A stretch of 64,000 bases of DNA from Progne subis subis (lineage: Eukaryota; Chordata; Aves; Passeriformes; Hirundinidae), in NCBI GenBank assembly GCA_022316685.1, contig JAKJHU010000030.1, positions 13,033,360 to 13,097,359 of the forward strand, in the 5' to 3' direction. Shown piece after piece: positions 1 to 12,200 of the stretch. Within the stretch, counting starts at the first letter, position 1; every line of letters starts with the position of its first letter. Position numbers and translations under genes: made by a program. The notes under the pieces were generated by a model. That model did not search any database. It had not been told where the DNA came from and saw nothing but the letters and a program-made list of their open reading frames with translations.

Positions 1-306
1 TTGGAGGGGGCCTTTAAGAGTCAACTCGTCCAACCCTTCTGAAAATGACCAGGGACATCTTCCACTGCTTCAGGTTGCTCAGAGCCCTCTAAACTGACAA
101 TGAATGTTTCCAGGGATGGGGATCTCACTACCCTCATTAAAAAAAAATTCTCCTTTATATCTAGTCTGAATCTATCTCTTTTAGCTTTAAACTCCTCTCT
201 CTCAGCCTTTCCTCAGAGGAGAAGTACTCCATCCTTCTGACCAGCTTTGTGGCTCTCCTCTGGACCTGGTCCAAAAGGTCCACATCTTCTAATTAACACC
301 TTCTGT
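1..306 (-). mobile_element. CR1 LINE fragment, old, internally deleted
   Basis: Antisense CR1 sequence: phrases such as CTTCCACTGCTTCAGGTTGC, CCAGGGATGGGGATC, CTTTATATCTAGTCTGAATC, CTCTCAGCCTTTCCTCA and GTGGCTCTCCTCTGGACC follow the order of the CR1 ORF2 end. The stretch expected between TAGCTTTAAACTCC and CTCTCTCAGCC is missing, so the copy carries an internal deletion. It probably continues past the left edge. Confidence 0.85.
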
Positions 307-310
307 GCTA

Positions 311-2748
311 GGAAATGCCAAGACCTAGACAGGACTTGTCAGGACTCCTCAAAGGAGTAGATCAGAATCCAGGAGTGATGGAAAAAGGGGGTTTTTTTGA
401 GAACAATTTCATCCCACATTTCTTCCTGAATCCCTCCTCCACCTCAAAAATTAGGCTGGTTTGTGCAATGCTTCTCTAATATAATGCAAGCTATCAAGCA
501 TTTCTCAGGGTCATCTTGCAAATTACAGGCACCTTGGTTTGCAAGAGGTGCATCAACTACTGAGCAATGCAGCAATAATGTCTGGACAAATTTAAACAGT
601 TTTTGGATTAATAAAACCCAGCTAATCCTGAGCCAGATGTAATTAGAAAGGAATGCAGTCAACTAATGACTTCCTATGAAGTAAAATTATTCACTCTATT
701 TTGACAGTTCCTCTATTTCATCTACACCCAAAGTAATTTATTCTTCTTTATCATTGCTGCATTGCTTTGCCTCTATCCTTCTGTTTTCTTTTAATGTTAT
801 CCAGATTTTTATGTCATTCCTTAAGTTTTACTTTTATTGGATCATACAAACAAAGCACAGTCACCAGGGAGAAGCAGTTCAATAAGTAGCTTCCACTTTG
901 CAGGCAAGTTAAAAAGATAGACTGGGATTTGAACCCACCACCCTTTGTACATTAAGGTCATCCACTACTCTTAAGTTTGTAGGTTTTCTCCCCCTACAGA
1001 GGCAGGAGCTTTATTTCTGATATTTTGAAGAGTCATGAATGCAGCTTCCTGCTGGGGCTCTTCTTGTGGATTGTCCATCACTTCCTTTGGAAAGGGGAAT
1101 ATGTGCACTGTGGCATATGAGTTCAAGAGCAACTGGAGTAACTCCTTTTACCTATAGTGTTTTCCCAGGACTTTAAACTACAATTTGCACTTCAGTAAAC
1201 CAGTGCCAAAATACCCCCATAACATTTCTTAGTTCTGTTGTACCTGATTTCTGCATCTTTAACCCATTTTGTGAAAAGTCAATTGCATTGGTATTAGCAC
1301 TGCAACCTCCACAAAAGAGAAGTGCAATGGTGTTCAAATATTTGTTAGCCATCTTTATAGAACTACAGCAGCCTCAATGTCTTCTTACATTACTATAGCA
1401 GATCAGCAGGAAGAAATATCTTTTGGAAAGAACCACAAATGATTCCTTTGGACAAAAGGAGCCAAAGATCTGATCCAGTTTTACTGTCTTTTAGGCTACT
1501 TTCCAATACCAATCAGTGGCTATTTTTACCTCAGCTCAATTGATACAGCTTTTCATCTGCTCTCAGTTTGGTTATACTAATTTAGATTTGTTTTACTTTA
1601 ATATGAACAGTTATTACCTTTATCTGTGGGCTAATTTCAGCCTGTTCCAGAAAAGGCTCTTTACGTTGATTTAATCAGAACACAACAGTGGTGTGTTGAA
1701 CCTGTGAAATTGATATAAGGAAACTCCAATGATAAAATCCTGAACATTTCAGGTGCAGAACTGTGATTTTCCTAAAGAAGCAAAGTTAAATTACTCATGA
1801 AACTCCTGAAGGGTCTGAGCCCAGATGATCAGACTCCTTTGAGTTTCCTCAGGACTCTAGCTCGATGGCGACTTAATGGAGAGAGAGACAGCTTTGATCC
1901 AGTTTTCCAAAAAGTAATTTTAATAACACAAAAAAAACAAACAATAAGGCATCCACAGTATTGGAACGAACTGGACCAAGGCAGTAAGAAGGGGCAAAAG
2001 GCCTGGTCCTGGGTCAGACAGGGGCACTTAACGCACTCTGGTGTGGGTGGGGGGTTAAGGTGGGGTCTGAGACAAGGGTCCAATGGGGGAGAATGATTAG
2101 GAATAATAAAATTATTGCACTAAAAATGAACCCATGGTAACACAAAGAACCAAGAACTTTCTAGTAACAATTTGCATAGAAAGCATGTGAATAAGCCTTT
2201 TGCTTATGGCACTGAAAATGGGATTTCCCAAGGCATTTTTCCAGGATTCTGTTCTTCCCCAGGGAAACTGCCCACTACATACTTAGATTGAGAAAAATTG
2301 AATTATTCAAACATCAGCAATTCATTTTCATATCTCCATGGATTCATATCTGAGCATTTCAGGGAATAACACCCAATGTTCTAAGGATGGGTCCATACAG
2401 CAAAGTGTACTGAGTATGTGTTGATGAAACAAGCACAAAATATGCTGGTCAACTTGTTCATCCCATGTTCTCTGAACAAATGTACCTTTCCTTTGCTACT
2501 ACCAGTGAAGGACTGCCCCAAAAATAAATCACTTAACAGTTTTTGGTATTAACAACTGGTAGGCTAAGTATGCCTTCAGTAACGGGTGTTGATGACACCC
2601 AGTGTTGTACCTCAGAGCACACGTAGCCTGAGATGTTTATAGCCACTTCCAGGACTCCTTCATCTCTAGGACTTAAATAAAGCAGCATACTTCTTACCTT
2701 TAATCTGCTTTGAATTTCTCTAGGGCAGCAGACATTGAAAATATGCTG

Positions 2749-2781
<33 letters not shown>

Positions 2782-3037
2782 CTTCACTGACTGTAAGGAG
2801 ACCATCTGACAGCCTGCTCACTGATGCCTGACACTGGAGTGAAAACCTCAAAATGAGTAGAATTCTACAACTGATTTCACTAAGATCATGGCCTCACCCT
2901 TTCCACTTTCCAGTATAACTCCAGAAGTAGGATAATGTATAATATAATCTTCAGGAAAAATAGAATATTGCTATTTTTTCTTTCTAGTCCAAGCTATACT
3001 TTTTCGTACCCCTCTTTTCAATGATTTTTCAGTGTAT
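311..3037. other. Intergenic stretch, no gene seen
   Basis: AT-rich sequence between the left-edge CR1 and the 818-bp solo LTR. A 30-nt T homopolymer lies at 2750-2779. The 99-codon frame at 1797-2096 has no recognisable family. Confidence 0.6.
2750..2779. repeat. Poly-T homopolymer, 30 nt
   Basis: Uninterrupted T run. No adjoining retroposon could be identified. Confidence 0.9.
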
Positions 3038-3042
3038 GGGAG
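3038..3042. repeat. Target-site duplication GGGAG, left copy
   Basis: Five bases directly before the LTR start, matching 3861-3865. Confidence 0.85.
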
Positions 3043-3860
3043 TGTTAGGGGTTAAGTTTTCCTGTGGAATTTTTTCCCCTCCATAAATTGCTAGGAGACT
3101 AAATATTGATAGTTAAAGGGTGCTTAACCCATACAAAAGAAGTTGATCACTTAGTTTAGGGGGAGGAAAAAGTCTCCCGGGAGCTGAGGGTGGAGGGTTG
3201 TTTTTTTTCGGCTCTCGGTTTTTCCCGGGAGGAGAATGGTCGAGCGACTTGTAGCTGCGTGGATTCCGCGGTTAACGGAGGGGTTTGGTCCGGAGAATTC
3301 TATCATCCGTTGGAGCGCCCAGGAATTTGGAGTTTTTTTCGCCTGCCCTGCTGGATTTTGGGTCAGCCCAGGTCCAGCCACCGTGGCTTCTCCAGCGCTG
3401 CTCACTTTGCCTGCCGGGACACCCCCCTGCCTGCCGGGACAACCCACCGCTTCCAGCCATCAGCGCTGGAGTTTCCACTGTTTCGGCTTGGTGCTTTTAG
3501 GGTCCCAAGAGATCAAACTGCCCGGGACTTGTGAGACAAAGGCCCTCGGGGTTCTTGGTTCTGTTTTACTATTATTGTAATTGCTGTTGTTGTTTGTCTG
3601 TCCTGTTATATTTACTAGTAAAGGACTGTTATTCCTTTCCCCATAGCTCTGACTGAAAAGTGGTGGTGGTTTTTTTTTGGTTTTTTTGTTTGTTTGTTTG
3701 TTTGTGGGTTTTTTTTGTTTTGTTTTGTTTTTTGGGTTTTTTTGGGTTTTTTTTTTAAATCTTTCAAATTATAACAACATGGAGGGAAGGGATTGGAATT
3801 CCCCATTCCTAGAGAGGCCTGTCTCTCCCTAGCAGATACCTGTCTTTTCAAACCAAGACA
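3043..3860 (+). mobile_element. Solo LTR of an endogenous retrovirus, 818 bp
   Basis: The block begins TGTTAGGGGTTAAG and ends AACCAAGACA, and is bracketed by GGGAG at 3038-3042 and 3861-3865, a perfect 5-bp target-site duplication as expected for ERVL-type integration. The 3' part (ACTAGTAAAGGACTGTTATTC and AAACCAAGACA) resembles LTRs I remember from passerine genomes, which sets the strand. A GC-rich 5' half gives several overlapping chance frames, and a (GTTT)n/T-rich tract lies at 3668-3755. No gag, pol or env sequence accompanies it. Confidence 0.88.
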
Positions 3861-3865
3861 GGGAG
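3861..3865. repeat. Target-site duplication GGGAG, right copy
   Basis: Five bases directly after the LTR end, matching 3038-3042. Confidence 0.85.
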
Positions 3866-4914
3866 GATGAATGGAAAAATATTTATTTACTGTTTCTAGT
3901 CCCGGTATTTACATATTATGAGAAATGTGAATTTAATGAAATAATATTTTATTTCTCTCCTCTGAGAACTACTACACTGGATTTTTTTTTTTTTTTTAAA
4001 TAATAAAACAATTCTTTTGTACCAAAGCTTTCTGTATTGACTCTTGTTTCAAAAAAGACATCCTAGTTATGTCCACTATGCTTGATTTTGTAACATGAGC
4101 TGTCTATTCAGGATATGAAATTTAGTGTGTAATGAGGGAAAATTGTGCTCTGATTTTCTCTTTATCAATCAAACCCACAGGTTTGTGCACTAAACCTGTT
4201 CTATGACCAGAGATACTACGCTGATATCAGTCAAGAGACTTATCATGCAACTGCAACAGGAAGAGTTTAGTTGCAAATATCTAGTAAATATTTTTAATAT
4301 TAGTTTAAATCTCTGATTTTAAAATTTTTATTCCTATAAATGTGTAAAGTTAGAGCTAAGTCTTTCTTTATCATTAAACACATGTTTAAAATCTCTTATT
4401 CTCCATGGACTGTAGAGGGAGCCCAGAAATTGCCTGCCAGTGAGCTTGCTGGAGAACATGAAATTAATCTCACACTAAGACTCTCCACTCAGAGGAACAG
4501 TATTGAGTAGCCATTGCTGGTCAATTGACTTAATTGAATGATTTGTAGGTTAGCAAACAGGCAAAAAACTCCCTATTTATTTCCCAAGACATAGATTTAT
4601 TCTGCCTTGGACATGCAAATGGTCACACTAAAATAATGAAGAAAAGTACCCCACTGACCTAAAACTCCTGAGTGCTCATGACTGTTAATTTGGTGGCTGT
4701 TATTCTCAATGTCAGAATAAACTATTAAGTATTTTCCCCAAAGTACATGTCAGTTAAGGGCCTATAGCCTCTCATGCTATCACCACGTGTCTAGACAGTT
4801 TTCCACCCTCTTCCATGTTTTATCTATGCTTTCCTTATCCTGATCCTTATTATTCACTTCCACTGTGCCCTCAAGTGGTAAGTTAAGCATTGTGATAAAC
4901 GCAAATCACTTGTT

Positions 4915-5420
4915 TTTAAAATTTTAAAAGTTTAATAGTAAATAAGATGGTTATAAAAATAGAATTAGAGTAAAAAAATTGAACAATTTTAGAGTTAGGA
5001 CAGTACGAGACAATAAAAGCAAAGTTTCAGATGTCTGGGTGCCTCCCCGAGCGAAAATCTTCGGAGAAGGACCCCTGTTAACAAAGGATTATCTCTTAAA
5101 AGCAATAGCCTGTTGAATATTAATACATTTCATACATGATGCATACATTCCATTCAAACAAAGAATTGTCTCTGGTTAGTATCACTTTTTTTCCTTTAAT
5201 CTCTATGGCGTCCACAGGGCTGAGCGAGGCACGAGAAGTGGGTCTTTTCTGATAAGGAAGTAGTAAATTCTTTTTTCTCTGAAAGATTTACGTTTTCCTG
5301 TGGTTGGTACATAAAAACTACAAAACTTCATTTACTATACTATCAAAATATTAATACAACACCAACAATTAACACAACACAACACATATAGTAAATATCT
5401 TGCGTAGAGCCATATAATAT
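4915..5420. mobile_element. Candidate interspersed repeat, unclassified (ERV-like)
   Basis: The stretch including GACAATAAAAGCAAAG, CGGAGAAGGACCCCTGTTAA, CATACATGATGCATACATTC and CTGATAAGGAAGTAGTAAAT resembles a high-copy repeat I have seen in songbird genomes. No boundaries, target-site duplication or protein remnant can be shown here, so this rests mainly on recollection. Confidence 0.35.
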
Positions 5421-6390
5421 GCACTTTTCACAAGCATTTACATGCATTTCCCATTGCCAGAGGCCTTCCCTATGCACCCATGCACCCATGCAAACTGCCT
5501 TCTCCCTTTCTCCATGAGACTTGCAGCCTTCAGGATACCTGCTGTGTCCATTGCAGTCCATTTGCTTGGAGCTAATTAGAGCTTTTTTTAAAGCATGTCA
5601 AATTTATTTTTTTCTGCTGGTAAAAGATAAAGGATATTTAGAAAGATATAATAAATTATTTTCTAAGGAGAATAAAGTATGCTAACTGAGGGAGATTTGC
5701 TCTCCTACACCTCTGGGTCTGGCTCAGTTAAGACCCAGGCTCAGCACTTCATGTTGCTTGATTCATAGAAATTCCAGAAGAATCCATCCATTAGGCCAAA
5801 CAGAGGCCTAGGCTACACATACCCAGAACTGTGCTTTGATCATCAGGACAGAAAAATAAGTATGTTAGACCCTGTGGGAGAATTGATAGTTTGGGTTGTT
5901 TTGGCTTCCCTCTCTGTTTTTAATTAAAGAATTGCACTTTAATATAAAATTGGAAGTTTGTGCAAACCCCAGGAATCCTTACGTAGATTGAGGCAGAATT
6001 AAATTCTTTGAACTGCCTTTGTATACAAGTATGATCATAGAAATGCTTGGAAAGTTGGGCCCTCACCACTTTGCAAAAACTGTATTTTCAGACTGTATGT
6101 TAGACAGCCTACCTCAGGAATAAAATGCACCTCTTCAGGGAAGAGAATCCAAATTTTAATATAATGAAAGTATTCTGCATAAAGTATTTAGCATTCTGCA
6201 GCTCATGTTCTCACTCTGTGGGCAGTGAGTTTGCAATCGTACACGAAACCCTGTCATTCTCATAACAGGACCATGCTGAGGGCTGCCTTTGCCAGTGCTG
6301 CATGGCTTAGAGGAAAGATAGAGCCCGTCACTTGGGGCCAGAATTACAAGCAGTATTTCACTTCAAATTTACAGCTCAAGATGTGTTTCA

Positions 6391-6510
6391 GCGGCCGGCT
6401 CAGTTCTCCTGCAGTCCGTGGAGAACGGGGACACCTGGCGGCCACGGCCCTTCGGGACCTGCCGGGGACAGGCCTCGGGCCTGCTGCCGGGAGCGCCCGG
6501 ACGGGGTGAG
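6391..6510. promoter_or_regulatory. CpG-dense patch, candidate orphan CpG island
   Basis: I count 13 CpG dinucleotides in about 120 bp (from GCGGCCGGCT to GGACGGGGTGAG), in strong contrast to the CpG-poor AT-rich flanks. Its role is unknown; an unannotated transcript start, an old retrosequence or a gene-conversion hotspot are all possible. Confidence 0.35.
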
Positions 6511-7453
6511 GCCAGCCCATGGTGCCAATGAAAACTGCCGCTGCTTGCGGAGTCAACAGCAGCGGGGGAGGCCAGAAGCCCAACTTTTAAATGTATCTAA
6601 ATTTTAATGAGCATAATGGCAGGGCCTAGCCTCCTCCAGGACCTTGTTTGCTTTATATGGAACTACAATGCAGAAGTTTCTCATCCCAGACTTTCCAGTT
6701 AAGTGGGAACGACACAAATGAAGGGGAGGCCCTTTTGTCTAATTAGCACACAAGGCACTAAAAGCTCGGAATATATGAGCAGCTTGCTCCCCACCACACA
6801 CAGTTTGTGGTAAACCCAGGAAATGAGCCATTTCTCTAAGTCACTGTCTACTACTCTAACCACACAGGCTCTCCTCCTGCTCCTCGTCCTGCTCCTCAGC
6901 TTTACCCTTTCAAGTCTGCTCTGCACTTCCGAGGATCATGCTGCAGAGGAAATGGAGTAATTTGCTTTCTTTTCAGAGAACGGGAGGGATCTCAGGCTCC
7001 ACTACAGAGAGGCCTTTAGAGAATAGAAGGACAATGAGCCCAGGGAAAATGATGGTCTCAGGAATGGTGATTATTTGCTCCACAGAGAAGTTGCTCTCTG
7101 TGTATGATGCAGATGTACTTAAGGCAGTCCTACTCCATCGGATTACAACCCCCCTTGTTTTGGATTACAGAGTGCCTGGTGGAATATGGCTTTGCATCTC
7201 TTCCTGGGGATGCTTGTGAAGGAAATAGCAATCCCTGACCTGCACTAACCATTATTCAGTGTGGCTGCCAAATCTTTCCTCTTCCAATCTGCGGTGAACA
7301 TTTTTGTTTCCATATAAAAATGAAAAAAATCACAAAGGCATCAGTATCTGCAGCCCATCCAAAGTGACAGAACTCCAACTCCATCAAGAGACAAGGAAAA
7401 CTGGGAGCCCCAGAGCTTGGCAATGAGTCCATGCCCTGTCTCCCAGGCATTTG

Positions 7454-7492
7454 GCGCGCGCGTGCGCGCACACACACACACACACACCCACC

Positions 7493-7513
<21 letters not shown>
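7454..7513 (+). repeat. Alternating (CG)(TG)(CA) tract plus A-run
   Basis: From 7454 to 7487 purine and pyrimidine alternate without exception: a CG-rich start (GCGCGCGCGTGCGCGC) then (AC)n. A short CCCACCC and about 20 A follow, then (GA)n. Confidence 0.9.
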
Positions 7514-7523
<10 letters not shown>

Positions 7524-9124
7524 AGTTTTAAGTTTTTGGGTTTTGGTGTTTGGTGTAACTTTCAGCCCTGTCAGAAGTGGGAGGTGAGAGGGAAGGGCGG
7601 AGAAATTGTTTTGAGAAACAGAAAAAGCCTCAAGACAGCTGCAGCCATCTGAAGTTCTTTGAGGTTATCTATGTTCTTCTATTTAAGCTTATTTGGGCTT
7701 TTGGTTCTGGGAAAGAACTGATATGTTCTTGTTTTAATTCACATTTTTCCAGCATTTTAATGCCTCTCCCCAACTAAAAAAGAAAAAAAATTCTTGAAAT
7801 GCAAGTGCTGAACTTTACCCAGCTTTTCACCATTTCCATGAAAAGAGGTTTTCCAGATTTACCACGAGGGGGAGGCAGCTGAAAAATTATGAGACATCCG
7901 TTCTTAGAACTCGTTTTTAATGAAAAAACACTGGGACATCCACAAAAAGAGTGCAAGGAAATCTGTTTTCAGCCTTAAGGAAAATATTAATCTTTTTATG
8001 TCTATCAACAATTCATATACTTTCAAGTAAAGTTTGGGGGATTTTTTAATCGTATTAACTGCAGTTAGGATAAAATTCAACATTTCCCAGAGGAAGGATA
8101 TGTGCTAATGGAAATTATGCTTTTGCTTTTATGTAGAAAGAGAAATAATAGAAATTGCTTCTCCAAAACTTGAATGAACCCACAAACACAAGCTGCATGA
8201 TTCATATGAAGTAGATAAAATCTTTCTAAATTTCACACCTTAAACTTCATATTGAATTACACAAATCATACTTGTGATGAAAAAGCAGCTGTTTTTTCTT
8301 TCTAATAGAATATTCTACACACTCCAAATCCTCTCCTCAAACTAATTAGTTTTCTGTGTGTCTTCAACAGGACTTTTAAGGACATATCTGTCAAAACCTA
8401 AGAACATGAAAAGTCTTAAGGTGATAACTAAGGTCATCAAAACCTTCCACTGCCCACAGCATGACCAGACAAAGCAGAGAAGAAAGCCAGATGAGGCAGA
8501 GAAAGATCAGGTCTCCAGCAGATCAGTGGCAGATCCAAAATACAAGGGACTAGTAATGTGTCTCTTGGATGACTTTTCTTGTTGAAGTGATGAAAATAAA
8601 GGGACATTTCTCTCTCAGTTTCTCTGATGACTGTACTTCAACAGTCATGAAGAATTTGAAGTCCAAGGTCAACGTGAGCAAAGAGCTATGAAAAGCAGCT
8701 GGGGAACCCTTTGGGAACACTAATTATGAGCCTATGAGAAATGGGTCTTTTCCCCTGTGTGAGACATGAATCTATCAAAGATTGGTATTCAATAACAAGC
8801 CTTCAGAATAGGCCACCTTTGAAAGCTGTAATGAATAACCTCGAAAGAAGCCCTTATAAAATCTTAAACATGCACAAGATACTAGCCAAGGGCTTAATAA
8901 AATACACAAGCCCCGCATGCAAAAAAACAGGCAAAACAAACAGAAAGCTATGGCAACTCCAAACATAACAAGATGGACCTCATAAGGAGGAATTAACAGC
9001 AAATCTCTCAATAACTTGCCTTTTGTGGCCAGAGGTCTGCTATCTCCCCAGGGTACAGAGCACAGAGAAACCAAATTAAACTGTGGTTATCTGATGTCTC
9101 TAGTGAGATTCACTTCATCACACG

Positions 9125-9275
9125 TCAGAGCTCAGTGGGTAGCTGAAGTCCAGGACCGGGAGTCAGAAAGTCTGTGTTTGGTTCTCAGCTCTGCCACAGG
9201 CTTGCTCTGTAGCACTGCTCTACTTACTCAGCCTTTGTTTGCCTCAGTTTCCATGGCATAAAGAGCCAGGGATTG
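9125..9275 (+). mobile_element. MIR-like (CORE/tRNA-derived) SINE remnant
   Basis: The order GAGCTCAGTGGGTAGC, CAGGACCGGGAGTCAGAAAG, TTTGGTTCTCAGCTCTGCCA and TTTGCCTCAGTTTCCATGGC follows the tRNA-like head and body of ancient amniote MIR-type SINEs (typically ...CTCAGCTCTGCCACT...GCCTCAGTTTCCCCATCTG). It is strongly diverged and has no poly-A tail. Confidence 0.6.
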
Positions 9276-12200
9276 CAACAGTGCTGCTGCACAGGGCAGT
9301 GCTGCAGAGCCCAGAGCAGAGCTCCTCGCATACCACCACAGCAAGGGGGGTAACCACTGTCAAAATGATAGTTTCTAGATGTTCAGCATCACATATTTTT
9401 GACTTGCTAGGATTCCTGGCAAGGAAGGGTGGCTTTCAGAGCAGCCTCACACTATGGACAGTAGATTAAGTGATTGCTGGGAGATGTGTCATTTTTTAAT
9501 TGCAGTAGGTTAATGTCCCCATTTGTTGAGCAGTGTGGTGAGGGGAGACCACACAGCAGTACCATGTCCCACGAGCCCAAGGCCACATTGCACAGCACAG
9601 CACTAACAAGGCCGGAGAGGGGCTGTGGTCCCTCAGAACCTCGCTGAGCTGCTGGACGCTGTTTTTCCAGATATTAGTGACCATGAGTTGCTCAAGCTGT
9701 AGCTGTAGGAGCTCTGCTGAGCCACAGAGAACTGGGAGCATATCATATGGCAGTGATGACAAGGAGCAACTGTGCAACCTTTGTAAGATGTCAGCGCTGA
9801 AAATGTGTCCTCATCCCCATGGTTACACAACACCATCTGCAACAGAGTCAACCCCAGACAATGCACATTTTTGGCCTCCTGTGATCCCTGCAATTTGCAG
9901 GTGGTGTCTTATAGCCTGGGGCAAACTCAGTTTCATAGAAAAGAAACCTAGGAAGAAATTCTGGGACCTTGGTGCAGATCTCTAGTGCCACATGACAAGT
10001 TCTCATCCCATCATGCACAGTCATTTCCCATATTACCATGAAACAAGAATCCTGCATCCACCCTAGTTTCTGATGGAGGTGTACCTAACCACAGAGAAAA
10101 GAATTTACAGGAAGCCCGTGGGAAAAGAGGGTTGCAGCCAAAGGCAATGGGAATGCACTTGGCATATGGGAACATGGGGTAACAGTGAGTTGGGTCCTGG
10201 CACAACAGTGGGATTTAGCCCAAAGCATATTCTCTGCACATGGAAGAAAGTCAACAGAGCCTCTCCAATGCCAGGAGATCAGGCAACCAACCTGCAAAAA
10301 TGACTGCCACAAAGGGGAACATTGGAATTAAAATCAAAATCCATTTAAAAGAGAATAATTAACATTATTGCAAATTCAGTCCTTCCCAGCCTAGAAATGT
10401 CACTAATACAGCTGCCTGTGTGAGGTGTGATTCAAACAGGTTCCCTTATCAGACACAGTCTTTATCTGCTTTAAGAGCTAAATAATTATAATCATAAAAA
10501 GGTTTGTTTTAGAGGCCTTAAAGATCATCTAGCTCCAACAACCTTCCATTTGAAGGTATCTTGATGTCATGAATTACAAATTATATTATTAATCTTGTTA
10601 CAATCCCCATGGAAGTAACCAGGACATCACATCTTACCTGGGATGCCAACCCATGACATGTGGTCAAAACAACAACTGTGTATTGTTACAGAGCCCACCT
10701 CTGAAGAGCCTGGGAGTACTGGTTACAGCAGCTGGAGGAGGCTCCATGATGGCATGCCCAAGTGACAGGGGCAAAGGCAGTAGGAGCTGATTTCCCCTTC
10801 CAGACACAGAGAGAACTAAAATGTATGTACCAAACAATCTATGCTTACTCTGAAATAAAATTAAATCAGCCAAGCAGGAGTGGAATGGCTGTAGTGGTGA
10901 TGTGCTTCTTGACTTCAGACCAAATACAAAAAGGTCAGTGGATGCTACAGCCACCCTGGAGCATCATAGGAACATCATCCTCTAGGCATTTCTCTCTGCA
11001 AGATCCACAGTTTGTACCTTCAATGTCTTGACTTCCGACTAACCTTTAGAGGAAGGATTAAAGGAAGCCAGTGGGTAACTAACTCATTTACAAAGTTCTC
11101 ATCATCATCATCCTCAACAGAACATCCTTGTACACAGACCTTACATGGTTCAAAGTGCTTCTAAGTTTCTACAGCTCTTGTGGGAGTATAAATTAAGGCT
11201 TGTATTTGTCCTTTTGGGGGAAAAAAAAAAAAAAGAATGAGTGAAATAACTTCAGGCAGTTTCCTTGCATTTAAATAGGCAAAATTACTTGCAATTATTA
11301 ATCATTAAAATAGGCAGTGGTTATATGGACTGTAATCCACCAACTTGTGTCACAAGAACTGCTTTCTTTTTACTTATAACTTTAGCCACATCTTAGCTTC
11401 TATGATCCCTCAGACCCTCTTTTTACCCTCTTGCATTTTTGACATGAGCTGTCATAGAAGCTACGTGGGGACTTTGCTTTCACAAAGTCATTCTTAGCTG
11501 TTTCTGTATTTCAGATGAAAACGTCATTTACATTTCACTTCTAGAAACAAAAGTATTGGAGTACCATAAGACAATAGGAATAAAATAATACAAGATGATA
11601 AGGAGATTCGGAAGCCAGAAGTGACAGAAATTTATTAATAAGTTATCTGGGTCATGACCCAGCAGAAAAGATCCCAAAGAATCTTCATAAATTGTTCTGT
11701 ATGCATAATGGAGCTCTGCACAGGGGACAATTCTCATAAATGATTTTGGCAGCTGAGGTACAGGCAGTGAGAGCCAGTCCTCCAACCTCCAGGGCTTTCT
11801 CTGTTTTGTGCCATTTGCAGGTCTCTTTTCCACTGTTTGATGTTTTTGAAGTTGTTTGAAATCTGCATCCAGAAAATCATTACAAGAGAATTGTATCAAG
11901 ATGTGTTTTAACAGACTTTATTTTTCCAGGCAGTCCTATCTACCCCCCAAGTCCAGAATTGTATTGAATACACAAATAAGTAACAGGGTTGTGAAATCAC
12001 CTCTAGTGTGATGCAGCCCAGGCCCAGGCTCAAAATACTGTGTTGTTCAGCCTGACCTACATCAGAAGGAAAGGTAAAACCTGATTCCTGATGCCCTCAC
12101 TGTGCTGCGGCAGTGAGCCAATCTGAGCACCATCCTGTCACTGCACCTTACAATCTCTCTGCAGAGTGCTACTGCTTTTGATCTGCTTCCTGTAGGTCTT

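Larger units (their letters stand above)
5421..9124. other. Intergenic stretch with CpG patch and CA repeat
   Basis: No gene recognised. Contains a CpG-dense pocket at 6391-6510 and an alternating purine-pyrimidine tract at 7454-7487 followed by an A-run, both listed separately. Remaining sequence is AT-rich and featureless. Confidence 0.6.

Noticed and set aside
3151..3580. Five overlapping open frames of 68-114 codons on both strands
   Set aside because: They all lie inside the GC-rich half of the solo LTR, where stop codons are rare; LTRs do not normally encode protein.
11528..11899. Minus-strand open frame of 123 codons
   Set aside because: No domain or family resemblance and no flanking splice signals of note.
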